Positions 36,177 through 44,613 of a stretch of DNA of 64,000 bases are shown here, in pieces. Location: assembly GCA_040081465.1 (NCBI GenBank), contig JBEBGL010000007.1, positions 44,330-108,329 on the forward strand. The letters are read 5' to 3'. The notes beneath the pieces are model-generated. The model worked only from the letters and a program-made list of their open reading frames with translations, ran no database searches and was not told where the DNA came from. The DNA comes from UBA668 sp040081465. Its GTDB lineage: Bacteria > Actinomycetota > Acidimicrobiia > Acidimicrobiales > Ilumatobacteraceae. Position 1 is the first letter of the stretch. Each line of letters starts with the position of its first letter. Made by a program: the position numbers and the translations under genes.

Positions 36177-37172
36177 CTACGCGTCGATCCCGCCCATTGC
36201 GAGGAATGCTGCCCAGATATCGGCTGAGAGCTTCCAGACGCCGTTCTCGAGTACCGACACACCGTTCGCCTTGTCGAGTTGCGACGGTGCGCCGAAGCTG
36301 AGGGCGCTGAAGAGGTAGGTGGCCTCGGTGCCATCGGCGTTGAAGGTCGGTGCTTCGTCGATGATGAGCGTCAACTCAGCAGCGGCGGCCAGACCGGCGA
36401 TAGCGGGAATGTGTTGCGAGACTTCTTCGGTGTCGCCACCCTGAATCAAGCAAGCTGCTGCACGCAATGCGGGCTCAACCAGTCGCGGATCGGAGTCCGG
36501 ATTGCCTGCGATTGCGAGGTGGTCGAACAATGCAACCACGTTTGCCTCGACTTCCGGGCCTGCTACGGCCGCATCGAACGGTGCGTCCGGGTCGGGAGGC
36601 GTTCCGCCACCCATTCCGATGAACGCAGCCCAGATGTCGGACGAGAGCTTCCAGACGCCACCTTCGAGAACCGAGATGCCGTTGGCGTGGTCGAGTTGCG
36701 ACGGTGCTCCGAAGCTGAGGGCGCTGAAGAGGTAGTTGGCCTCGGTGCCTTCCGCGTTGAACGTTGCCGCTTCATCGATGACGAGCGTCAACTCGGCAGC
36801 GGCGGCGAGACCGGCGATGGTCGGAATTGTCGACAGGGTTGCCGGGCAGTCGCCGCCCTCGACGAGCAGTGCTGCTGCCCCGACTGCGGCTGCGGCATCT
36901 TCGGCTGACGAGTCGGGGCTGCCTGCGATGGCGAGCTGGTCGAACAGACCGACAACGTTGGCCGCGACTTCAGCAGCAGCGGCATCGGCATCAAAGGTCG
37001 GGCCGGCCTCTGTCGTCGTTGGCGCATCGGTTGGCGGTGTTGTGTCGGCGACGGTGGTGGGCGCGTCGGTTTCGGCGACTGTTGTATCCGCCGAATCCTT
37101 GTCGTCACCGCATGAGGCCAGGATCAGAACGCTTGCGAATGCAGCCGCCTGAACCTTTCTGAAACTGATCAT
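36177..37172 (-). CDS. Lipoprotein with two tandem copies of an unknown domain
   Basis: The 331-residue protein has a lipobox (LILASC, Cys21), a Thr/Asp/Ala/Pro linker to about residue 58, then two 139-residue repeats starting FDADAAAAEV (60) and FDAAVAGPEV (199). Each repeat contains IAGLAAAAELTL, LFSALSFGAPSQLD and GVWKLSxDIWAAF, a pattern reminiscent of NTF2-like lipoprotein domains. It is predicted to be anchored outside the membrane. Ligand is unknown. The start is ATG 37172 after CAGGGGGAC. An operator candidate lies 73 bp upstream. Confidence 0.85.
   Translation of the reverse strand: MISFRKVQAAAFASVLILASCGDDKDSADTTVAETDAPTTVADTTPPTDAPTTTEAGPTFDADAAAAEVAANVVGLFDQLAIAGSPDSSAEDAAAAVGAAALLVEGGDCPATLSTIPTIAGLAAAAELTLVIDEAATFNAEGTEANYLFSALSFGAPSQLDHANGISVLEGGVWKLSSDIWAAFIGMGGGTPPDPDAPFDAAVAGPEVEANVVALFDHLAIAGNPDSDPRLVEPALRAAACLIQGGDTEEVSQHIPAIAGLAAAAELTLIIDEAPTFNADGTEATYLFSALSFGAPSQLDKANGVSVLENGVWKLSADIWAAFLAMGGIDA
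36180..36578 (-). repeat. Internal duplication, C-terminal copy
   Basis: This is the second copy of a 417-bp in-frame duplication within the lipoprotein gene. A stretch around 36275-36340 is almost identical to 36692-36757, indicating a recent duplication or conversion. Confidence 0.85.
36579..36995 (-). repeat. Internal duplication, N-terminal copy
   Basis: This is the first copy of the 417-bp in-frame duplication (139 codons), covering the first extracellular domain and the short Pro-rich joint to the second. Confidence 0.85.
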
Positions 37173-37244
37173 TTGTGGGTCCCCCTGGGATTTTGGACGT
37201 TCGAACAGTCTCGCTCGATCCATCGGGATGCCCCCGCATCCGTA

Positions 37245-37260
37245 AATCAGTACACTACAT
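37245..37260. promoter_or_regulatory. Palindromic operator candidate (13/16)
   Basis: The sequence is AATCAGTACACTACAT. It lies between the tandem-domain lipoprotein gene and the FNR-like gene; a further half-site-like TTGAGTAAATCAA follows at 37270. Confidence 0.5.
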
Positions 37261-37311
37261 AGCGTCCGTTGAGTAAATCAAGACCCGCTTGAACAATCAG
37301 TCCTTGAACAA

Positions 37312-38013
37312 TCAGTCGAGCCCAGCTCGGTTCTCGTCCCAGTACGCCTTCACCTTCGTGGGCCGACTGTTGACGCCGGCGTTCTTCAGAGCGCGGCGAA
37401 CTAGAGCGATTGTCTGCGCTCGACCAGAGATGATCAACGGTGCTGACGGGTTACCGCGGGCGGCCTCGACCGCGACTGCGATCAGCGCTTCGCGATTCGT
37501 TTCAACGTTCGCTGGCGCGACGCCGATTGCGCGTGCCGCCGCCCGACAGGCCGCGCGGTCGGTGGCTTCCAGCAAGACGGTGGCGGGTGTGCCTGGGTGC
37601 GCGGTGTTCCAAGCCGCACACAACCCAAGTGTTGTCTCGTCGCCGACGATGATGGGCGCGCCCTCTTCGAGGCGAAGGTCGATGCTCTTCTTCGGGCCGA
37701 TCAACTGCACTTCAGAGCCGACGGCGAGCGTGTTGAGAAAGCGAGTGCCCGGCCCGCTCGCGTGCCCGGCACACAGCAACCGTGCACGACCAGCAGTTGC
37801 ATCCCAATCGAACGGCGTGTAGTTGCGCAGATTGTCGTCGGGGGTGCGTATCGACACTCGGTCGCCTGCGTTCCACGCGTGCTCGGTAAGCCCGGTTCCG
37901 CCGAGCGTGATGAGCATGAATTCCGGTGCGGGTTCGCTGAGCGCGACAACGTTGACACGAAATCCGAAGCGGTCGAGACCTGCAGACTTCACGCGACCGA
38001 ACAGACCGGCCAT
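37312..38013 (-). CDS. Siderophore-interacting protein (SIP)-type FAD oxidoreductase
   Basis: The 233-residue protein has the FAD-binding strand HAWNAGDRVSIRTPDDNLRN followed by YTPFDW, an RxYTP-type motif. The C-terminal NAD(P)-binding half has APIIVGDETTLGLCAAW and LIISGRAQTIALVRR, the SIP family layout. SIP proteins reduce ferric siderophores or other acceptors. The start is ATG 38013. It follows the beta-propeller gene by 2 bp on the same strand. No siderophore genes are nearby, so another substrate is possible. Confidence 0.82.
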   Translation of the reverse strand: MAGLFGRVKSAGLDRFGFRVNVVALSEPAPEFMLITLGGTGLTEHAWNAGDRVSIRTPDDNLRNYTPFDWDATAGRARLLCAGHASGPGTRFLNTLAVGSEVQLIGPKKSIDLRLEEGAPIIVGDETTLGLCAAWNTAHPGTPATVLLEATDRAACRAAARAIGVAPANVETNREALIAVAVEAARGNPSAPLIISGRAQTIALVRRALKNAGVNSRPTKVKAYWDENRAGLD

Positions 38014-38015
38014 GC

Positions 38016-39674
38016 TCAGCTGTTGTCCATTTGTCCGGCGCGCCAACTGTCGCCGCCGTTGTCACTAACAAATATGCCGACGCTCGTCGCCGCCGCAAGC
38101 AGTCCGTCTGGTCCTTCGCGCAGGTCGTAGACACTTACTCCGTCGATTCCTTCATCGAGAACTGTCCAACTCTTCGCCCCGTCGTCGCTACGCAAGAGTT
38201 GGCCACCGGCTCCGAGGAATAGTCGGCCAGCGCGGTCACCGACCAGCGAGTACATCTTCGACTCTTTCCCGAGTGGGAGCGGACAGACGTCCCACGTGTT
38301 GCCGTCGTCGGTTGAGCGTGAGATGTAGCAGCGCCGACCGCCGGCGTAGATAGTTCCGTCCGCAGTTTGAGTCATCTTGTAGAAGCTGCGGCCAGACAAC
38401 CTCGACACCCAAGAACGACCTTCGTCGTCTGACGAGTAGATGCTGCCGTCCTTTTCGCCGTTGATGATGGCGCCGCTGCACGCGAGTATGCGACCAGTTT
38501 GCGAGCGGATGATTTGGTAGATCTGCCAATCGGGTGGCCCATCGACGACCGGCCCCCACTCGCCACGCGCGTATTGGTACAAGCCCTCGCTCAATGTGCC
38601 AGCTAGCAAGTGGCCTGGCGCGACTTCGAATAGTGAGTACACGCGTGGTCCGACTTCGCCAACTGATTGCCAGTCGGGTCCGCTGCGTACTCCCGCGTTG
38701 CCGCCAGCCAAGATTTCGCCCGACGCGGTCTTGGCGAGTGCAAACACGACCGAGCCTGGCGCAACGGTGCGCCAGGTCGCGCCGCGATCGTCCGAGCGCA
38801 CCACACCAGCTTTAGTTCCGGCGTAGATCTCTCTGTTCTCGCCGAACAACACTGCCCACGCTTCGTCGGGGGTAAGGCCGGCGTCGACCTGCTTCCACGC
38901 TTCATCGCGTCCGATCCACATGTGCGCGTAACTGCCCGCCGCGATTCGCCCATCGGCAAGTTCGCGCACGGCAAACACTCTGTGGCCGTGAAGCTCGCTG
39001 GCATACGAACCCCACGTTCGACCATCGTCGGTCGAAATCGAAATGCCGAGGCCGCTGCCGGCAAGCAACGAGCCGTCGCGAAGTTGCACCAAGCAGTGGA
39101 CATACGAGTCAGGGACCGGTGTGTTTGACGGCGACGACCATGTGGCGCCGCGATCATCCGAGCGCAACACGCCATCGCCGCGCGTCCCGGCCAACAAAGT
39201 TCCGGATGACGTTTCGAGAAGGCTGTACACGATTGCGCCGGGCATCCCCAGACGCGACCACTTTCCGTCTTCGCTGACCCACACGCCTTCGCCGTCTGTG
39301 CCCGCCAGTTTTCTGCCGTCGGCCAACTCGAGTAGTCGAAGCGTCGTCGTTCCTGGTGGTCCGTCGGCGCCATCGGCCAGTACCGCATACACCGGTTCGT
39401 CTGTGATGAGCGCCCAAGTTGTGCCGTCGTCCGCCGAGCGCCACAAGCCGCCCGAAGTCGCGGCCAGCAGTCGCCCATCGGGTTCGATAGCGAAGGTGTT
39501 GACGCTGATGTGATCAAGCTGACCGACCGGTTGCCACGTCGCGCCGCCGTCTTGCGACCTCGAAATGCCGCGGACGCAACTGCCGACCAACAGGGCGCCA
39601 GATGGGGTCTCCACAAACGTGTAGAACTTTGGCGGACCACCGGCAAGTCCCTCATTGTGGAGAGACGGCGCCAT
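38016..39674 (-). CDS. BNR/Asp-box beta-propeller protein (sialidase/YCF48-like)
   Basis: The 552-residue protein contains about ten Asp-box motifs of the S-x-D-x-G-x-T-W type (SQDGGATW, SADDGTTW, SDDRGATW, STDDGRTW, STDDGNTW, SDNGGDSW and others), predicting one or two beta-propellers. No signal peptide or membrane helix is seen, which is odd for a fold usually found outside the cell. No catalytic Arg triad of sialidases could be placed. It is probably co-transcribed with the SIP-type gene (2-bp gap). Confidence 0.8.
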   Translation of the reverse strand: MAPSLHNEGLAGGPPKFYTFVETPSGALLVGSCVRGISRSQDGGATWQPVGQLDHISVNTFAIEPDGRLLAATSGGLWRSADDGTTWALITDEPVYAVLADGADGPPGTTTLRLLELADGRKLAGTDGEGVWVSEDGKWSRLGMPGAIVYSLLETSSGTLLAGTRGDGVLRSDDRGATWSSPSNTPVPDSYVHCLVQLRDGSLLAGSGLGISISTDDGRTWGSYASELHGHRVFAVRELADGRIAAGSYAHMWIGRDEAWKQVDAGLTPDEAWAVLFGENREIYAGTKAGVVRSDDRGATWRTVAPGSVVFALAKTASGEILAGGNAGVRSGPDWQSVGEVGPRVYSLFEVAPGHLLAGTLSEGLYQYARGEWGPVVDGPPDWQIYQIIRSQTGRILACSGAIINGEKDGSIYSSDDEGRSWVSRLSGRSFYKMTQTADGTIYAGGRRCYISRSTDDGNTWDVCPLPLGKESKMYSLVGDRAGRLFLGAGGQLLRSDDGAKSWTVLDEGIDGVSVYDLREGPDGLLAAATSVGIFVSDNGGDSWRAGQMDNS

Positions 39675-39678
39675 GGGG

Positions 39679-39694
39679 GTTCAGGATACTCTTT
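39679..39694. promoter_or_regulatory. Weak copy of the palindromic operator (12/16)
   Basis: The sequence is GTTCAGGATACTCTTT. It lies in the divergent region between the beta-propeller gene and the acyl-CoA dehydrogenase operon. Confidence 0.35.
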
Positions 39695-39745
39695 CTTGTG
39701 GGTGCCAACTAGAGTCCGTTCCGTGAAGGGCCTCAGGGGGACAGA

Positions 39746-40687
39746 TTGAATCTGAAACTGTCGTACGACGATGAGCAGCTCGCGCTTCAAGATTCGATCG
39801 ACGGCTTCTGCAAGCGCGCTGGCACCGGGCCACTCTTCGCAGTCGACGAGGCTCTGCCTGCTTCGTTTTGGTCTGGGCTCGCATCGCTCGGCGTCCTCTA
39901 TCTAGGGACCGACGTTGGGGGAGGCGGGGTGCTCGAGATCGCCGCCGCAATGGAAACACTTGGCAAGCACGGTGCTCCGGGACCGCTCGTCGGAACTCTT
40001 TGTGCGACGGCGCTACTGGCTGGCGACGAGATCGAACGAATCGGCAGCGGCGAAGCCCTTGTCAGTGTCGGCCAGGATCGGCTGTTCCCGTGGGCACCGG
40101 TCGCCGCGCTGTTTGTCGAACTCGACGGTGTCGAAGCGTGGTTAGTTGTACCGCACGGAGCGATAAATCCGCTCGACACCACGGGTAACGAGCCGTGGGG
40201 ATACATCGAGCCGGTGCGCGTTCGATCGCTCGGCGACGCGCGTCGCGCGCTTGCGCGAACTCAAGTCGCCGCTGCCGCCTATCTCGTCGGCGCCGCGCAA
40301 GAATTGGTCGACCTTGCGGCCGAGTACGCGAGAGATCGCGTGCAGTTCAACAAGCCGATCGCAACATTCCAAGCGGTCTCGCATCCGTTGGCTGCCGTCT
40401 CTGTGCGTTTGAACGCGTCGCGCATTTTGGCGCGCGGTGCTGCGCAACGACTCGATAGCAACAACGGGGGCGCCGAGGTCGCGGCAGCGACCGCGCGACT
40501 TTCCGCGATTGGTTCCGCGATGGCTGCGGCGTATCAAGTGCATCAGCTTTTCGGTGCGATGGGTTTCACTGTCGAAGGGCCGGTCGGTCACTTGAGTCAT
40601 CGCATCCGACAAGTCGGACTGTTGCCTCCGAATCAGAACTACTCGCACGAGCTCGTGCTCGATCACTTATTGGAAAGGACTGCGTAA
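39746..40687 (+). CDS. Acyl-CoA dehydrogenase, short subunit-like
   Basis: The 313-residue ACAD-fold protein keeps the N-terminal helical domain (LQDSIDGFCKRAGTGPLFAV), a shortened middle domain and the C-terminal helices with YARDRVQFNKPIATFQAVSH and MGFTVEGPVGHLSHRI. It is about 70 residues shorter than homotetrameric ACADs. Actinobacterial side-chain catabolism uses heteromeric ACADs with one such short subunit (as in the Mycobacterium ChsE pairs), and the full-length gene at 41493 is a likely partner. The start is TTG 39746 after AGGGGGA. Confidence 0.85.
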   Translation: MNLKLSYDDEQLALQDSIDGFCKRAGTGPLFAVDEALPASFWSGLASLGVLYLGTDVGGGGVLEIAAAMETLGKHGAPGPLVGTLCATALLAGDEIERIGSGEALVSVGQDRLFPWAPVAALFVELDGVEAWLVVPHGAINPLDTTGNEPWGYIEPVRVRSLGDARRALARTQVAAAAYLVGAAQELVDLAAEYARDRVQFNKPIATFQAVSHPLAAVSVRLNASRILARGAAQRLDSNNGGAEVAAATARLSAIGSAMAAAYQVHQLFGAMGFTVEGPVGHLSHRIRQVGLLPPNQNYSHELVLDHLLERTA

Positions 40688-41496
40688 TGATTGATCTCAC
40701 TGCCCCACTCGAGGGTCTGAAGTACGAACGCAAGGATCACATCGCGTACATCACGATCGACCGACCCGACCGCGGCAACGCACTCCACAAGACGATGGTT
40801 GAACCCATCAAAGCGATTTGGGCGGAAGTGCGCACCGATCCTTGGATCAGGTGCGCGATCGTCACTGCATCAGGCGATCGCCACTTCTGCACCGGCGCCG
40901 ACGTTGGTGCCGTTGCAAGTCGCGGCGGAGTCTCCGCTGGCAAGGGACCGATGAGCGAAGAGGTGCATTGGTCGCCTCGACACAACCGCGTGTGGAAGCC
41001 AGTGATCTGCGCCGTCAACGGAACCGTTGCTTCGGCCGGACTGCACTTCGTCGTCGACTCCGACATCATCGTCGCTAGCAAGACCGCACTGTTCCTCGAC
41101 ACGCACGTAAACGTCGGAATGGTCGGCGCGCTCGAGAACATCGGCCTCGCCAAGCGTCTGCCGCTCGGCTCGGCATTGCGCATGACGTTGTGCGGCAAGG
41201 CCTATCGCATGACTGCTGAGCGCGCGTATCAACTCGGTCTCGTCGACGAACTCTGTGAGCCGGCCGATCTGATGAAGACTGCCGAAGAGATTGCTCGCCA
41301 GATCTGCGCCAACTCGCCAGCTGCGGTCAGTCTTTCGCAGCAGGCAGTGTGGAGTTCGGTCGAGTTGGGTTATCGCGACAGCCTCGAGTACGGCTGGGCG
41401 TTGCTGCGTATGCACTGGGATCACCCCGACTTCAAGGAAGGACCCAAGGCCTTCGTCGAAAAGCGCGACCCGGTGTGGGCCACTGGTGAGGAATGA
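40687..41496 (+). CDS. Enoyl-CoA hydratase/isomerase family protein
   Basis: The 269-residue crotonase has ITIDRPDRGNALHKTMVEPI, FCTGADVGAVASRGG (oxyanion strand), ICAVNGTVASAGLHFVVDSD and the later GMVGALENIGLAKRLPLG. The second catalytic Glu region is altered (NVGMVGAL rather than the usual EIGL), so the reaction may be hydratase, isomerase or hydrolase. ATG 40687 overlaps the TAA of the preceding gene. It lies between two ACAD genes in an operon. Confidence 0.9.
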   Translation: MIDLTAPLEGLKYERKDHIAYITIDRPDRGNALHKTMVEPIKAIWAEVRTDPWIRCAIVTASGDRHFCTGADVGAVASRGGVSAGKGPMSEEVHWSPRHNRVWKPVICAVNGTVASAGLHFVVDSDIIVASKTALFLDTHVNVGMVGALENIGLAKRLPLGSALRMTLCGKAYRMTAERAYQLGLVDELCEPADLMKTAEEIARQICANSPAAVSLSQQAVWSSVELGYRDSLEYGWALLRMHWDHPDFKEGPKAFVEKRDPVWATGEE

Positions 41497-42614
41497 ATCT
41501 TGATCTCGGGCCGGAGCTAGAAGCCTTCAGGACCGAAGTCCGCGACTTCCTCGACGACTACAAGGACACGCAGGGCTTCTTCCATCACGAAGGCGACTAT
41601 CACGCTGCGACGACGAAGCTGTATCGCGCACTCGGTGAGCGCAACTGGTTGGCGCTCGCGTGGCCGCGTGAAGTCGGCGGCGAAGGCAAGCACCCGCTGT
41701 ATGAGTTCGTGTTGTGGAACGAGATGGCTCGCTACCGCGCGGCGCGTCCGCCGCTCGGTTCGGGAATCGTGGCCAAGACGATCATCGCGGCGGGCAACGA
41801 CGAGCAGAAGGCTCGCTTCCTTCCGGGACTACGCACTGCGCAGATCGCATTCTCACTCGGCTATTCGGAACCCGAAGCGGGTTCCGATCTTGCTTCCGTA
41901 CGCACGAAGGCCGTGCGCGATGGTGACAACTATGTGCTCACCGGCGAGAAGCGGTGGACGTCGGGCGGGCATCGTGCCGATTACCTGTGGGTCTTGTGTC
42001 GCACCGGCACGCAGGAAGATCGCGGTCGCGGGTTGACCATCCTGATCGTCGATCGCCGCTCGCCAGGGATCACGATCTCACCAATCCCTGCGGTTACCGG
42101 CGAGCGCTTCAACGAGATCTTCTTTGATGACGTGCTTGTGCCGGTTGCAAATCGTGTAGGCGACGAGAACGGCGGCTGGGGCTTGATCAGCGTTGCGCTC
42201 GCGACCGAGCGTCACGTTCAGTTTTCACCCGCGCGCGTTGCACAGGACTTCGACGACTTGGTCGCGTGGCTGACCGAACGTGGCCTTACCAATGATCCGG
42301 TCGTGCGGCGTCGTCTCAGCGAAACGGCCGTCATCGTCGCCGAGGTCGAGGCCCACGCGCTCGCAATGTTGGAAGCCGTGCAAGACGGCAGAGACGCAGT
42401 CGTCGAGGCCGCCGCCAACAAACTCGCCGGCAGCGAAGCCGCGCAGGCAGTCGCGCGCGTCGCCGGCGATCTCGGTGTTCCCGACTCAGTGATCGCCGGT
42501 TCGCAGATCGAATACCTCTGGCGGCAATCGATCAGCGAAACGATCGGTGGCGGCACATCCGAGATCATGCGCGGTGTGATCGCCGGCCAAGGCCTGAAAC
42601 TTCCCATCCGCTAA
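41493..42614 (+). CDS. Acyl-CoA dehydrogenase (FadE-type)
   Basis: The 373-residue protein has LAWPREVGGEGKHPLYEFVL, AFSLGYSEPEAGSDLASVRT (flavin-binding strand), NYVLTGEKRWTSGGHRADYL and ISETIGGGTSEIMRGVIAGQ. It is full length with FAD-binding residues intact. The Glu of the IYEGT motif of mammalian MCAD is replaced by Gly, as in many actinobacterial FadE proteins. It overlaps the upstream crotonase by 4 bp and probably pairs with the short ACAD at 39746. Confidence 0.92.
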   Translation: MNLDLGPELEAFRTEVRDFLDDYKDTQGFFHHEGDYHAATTKLYRALGERNWLALAWPREVGGEGKHPLYEFVLWNEMARYRAARPPLGSGIVAKTIIAAGNDEQKARFLPGLRTAQIAFSLGYSEPEAGSDLASVRTKAVRDGDNYVLTGEKRWTSGGHRADYLWVLCRTGTQEDRGRGLTILIVDRRSPGITISPIPAVTGERFNEIFFDDVLVPVANRVGDENGGWGLISVALATERHVQFSPARVAQDFDDLVAWLTERGLTNDPVVRRRLSETAVIVAEVEAHALAMLEAVQDGRDAVVEAAANKLAGSEAAQAVARVAGDLGVPDSVIAGSQIEYLWRQSISETIGGGTSEIMRGVIAGQGLKLPIR

Positions 42615-42628
42615 CAGAAAAGAATGTG

Positions 42629-43408
42629 ATGACTACAGATTCTCAGACTCCAAACAGTGTTGAAGGAAGGGTCGTAATCGTTACGGGTGCCGCCCGCGGG
42701 CTCGGTCGCGACTATGCACGGATGTTCGCGCGCGACGGTGCCAAGGTCGCGTTGGCCGACGTCAACTCGGAAGCAGTGTCCGCGGCTGCGAGCGAAATCG
42801 CATCGGACGTTCCCCGCTCGGAAGTGGTTGGCCTCACCGTCGATGTCACCGACGCCGACAGCATTGCCGCGATGGTTGCCGGTGTAGTCGAGCGATGGGG
42901 AACGGTCGAGATTCTGGTCAACAACGCTGGTATCTGGGGCGATCTCGAACCAGCGCCGCTGTCAGCGACGAAGCCGAGTTATTTCGATCTCGTGTTGTCG
43001 GTGAACCTGCGCGGTCCGTTGCTGTGTACGCAGGCTGTGCTCGAGCCAATGCGTAAGCAGGGCTGGGGCCGCATCATCAACATCTCGTCGATGGGGGCGT
43101 ACATGCCGTCGGGTGTGTACGGCGTTTCCAAGTTGGGTCTCAACCAGATGACGTATGCGCTTGCAACAGAGCTCGGGCCAACGGGCATCACCGTCAACGC
43201 TGTTGCACCCGGCCCGATCGACAACGAGGCGACGCGCGGTCAATTGCCCGAGGCGGGTATTCAGAAGATGATTGCCGGCACGGCACTCAAGCGGATGGGC
43301 ACCTCGCAAGATCTCTACGGAATGATCCGGTATCTCGCCAGCACGGAGGCCGATTGGGTCACCGGTCAAACATTCATGGTCAACGGTGGCTACAACAGTC
43401 GCTGCTGA
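42629..43408 (+). CDS. Short-chain dehydrogenase/reductase
   Basis: The 259-residue classical SDR has IVTGAARGLGRDYARMFARD, ILVNNAGIWG, the active-site Ser in INISSMGAYMPSG and Tyr/Lys in YGVSK, then VNAVAPGPIDNEATRG. All catalytic residues are present. It probably oxidises a 3-hydroxyacyl-CoA or cyclic alcohol in the same pathway. ATG 42629 is preferred over GTG 42626. It is followed by another ACAD gene after 1 bp. Confidence 0.92.
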   Translation: MTTDSQTPNSVEGRVVIVTGAARGLGRDYARMFARDGAKVALADVNSEAVSAAASEIASDVPRSEVVGLTVDVTDADSIAAMVAGVVERWGTVEILVNNAGIWGDLEPAPLSATKPSYFDLVLSVNLRGPLLCTQAVLEPMRKQGWGRIINISSMGAYMPSGVYGVSKLGLNQMTYALATELGPTGITVNAVAPGPIDNEATRGQLPEAGIQKMIAGTALKRMGTSQDLYGMIRYLASTEADWVTGQTFMVNGGYNSRC

Positions 43409-43409
43409 G

Positions 43410-44600
43410 ATGAGTGAGCTGACCGACGATCAGTTCCGCGAAAAGGTTCGCGACGTCCTCGCGCAATACGCCGACGAGGAAGGTTGGCGACGCGATCGGT
43501 ACGGCCGCGCGCCTTTGGATAGCGCACCGAACGATGTTCGGCTCGCGCGCAATCGTCGTTGCTTGTCGCTGCTGCACGCACACGGTCTCGGCGCGATCTC
43601 GTGGCCGCGCAAGTACGGCGGTCAAGGCCTCACCAATCGGCACTCAGTGATCTTCAACCAAGAGATCGCCAGTTACTCGCTACCACTTGGCATGTTCATC
43701 ATTGGCCACGGCATGTGCGGTCCAACGGTGTTGGCCTACGGCACCGAGGCGCAGAAAGATCGCCACCTTCCGCCGTTGCTCAGCGGCGATGAAGTTTGGT
43801 GCCAGCTGTTTTCCGAGCCCGGCGCAGGGTCAGATCTCGCGAGCGTGCAATGTCGAGCGGACCGAGACGGTGATGGCTGGATCGTCAACGGACAGAAGGT
43901 CTGGACGTCGGGCGCGCACAACGCGGCGTTCGGCCTGCTGCTTGCGCGCACGGACACTGCTGCCGCACGGCATGGCGGCTTGACGACGTTCATCGTCGCG
44001 ATGGACAACCCCGGCATCGAGATTCGCGGGTTGGTCGACATGAACCGGGCCTCCAAGTTCAACGAGGTGTTCTTCTCCGATTGCCGACTCGGTCCCGAAG
44101 CAGTGCTTGGCGATGTGGGTGCAGGTTGGCGTAACGCGATCACCACGCTGATGAACGAACGAGTGACGATTGGTACCAACTCGCCAGGTGGCTTTGGCTT
44201 CCCTTCGTCTGTCTTGATTGAGGAAGCGAAGCTGAACGGCAAGGCCAACAATCGAGTAATGGTCGACAAGATCGTGTCGATTGTCATCGCCGAGCGCATC
44301 GTGAAGTTCCTCGGAATGCGAGTCACTGAAGCGCTGCTCAGTGGTGCCGAGCCTGGCCCGGAGGGTTCGATCGCCAAGCTTGCAGGTACGCGCTTGTCGA
44401 AGACCTCTGCTGCACTCGCGTTGGAACTTGTCGGTCCTGCCGCGCTCGCATGGGATCACGATGATGCTGCCGGCGCAACGTGGGCAGACATCGCGGTCGC
44501 TACACCTGGACTCTCGATCGCCGGCGGCACCGACGAAGTAATGCGCAATATTCTCGCCGAACGTGTGCTCGGCCTTCCGCGCGAACCGCGCCCTAGCTAG
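43410..44600 (+). CDS. Acyl-CoA dehydrogenase (FadE-type)
   Basis: The 396-residue ACAD has ISWPRKYGGQGLTNRHSVIF, CQLFSEPGAGSDLASVQC, WIVNGQKVWTSGAHNAAFGL and LSIAGGTDEVMRNILAERVL. The flavin and CoA sites appear intact. ATG 43410 sits 1 bp after the SDR stop; the frame beginning 43386 overlaps that gene. It is the fifth gene of the operon from 39746. Confidence 0.93.
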   Translation: MSELTDDQFREKVRDVLAQYADEEGWRRDRYGRAPLDSAPNDVRLARNRRCLSLLHAHGLGAISWPRKYGGQGLTNRHSVIFNQEIASYSLPLGMFIIGHGMCGPTVLAYGTEAQKDRHLPPLLSGDEVWCQLFSEPGAGSDLASVQCRADRDGDGWIVNGQKVWTSGAHNAAFGLLLARTDTAAARHGGLTTFIVAMDNPGIEIRGLVDMNRASKFNEVFFSDCRLGPEAVLGDVGAGWRNAITTLMNERVTIGTNSPGGFGFPSSVLIEEAKLNGKANNRVMVDKIVSIVIAERIVKFLGMRVTEALLSGAEPGPEGSIAKLAGTRLSKTSAALALELVGPAALAWDHDDAAGATWADIAVATPGLSIAGGTDEVMRNILAERVLGLPREPRPS

Positions 44601-44613
44601 ACGGAGTTACCAA

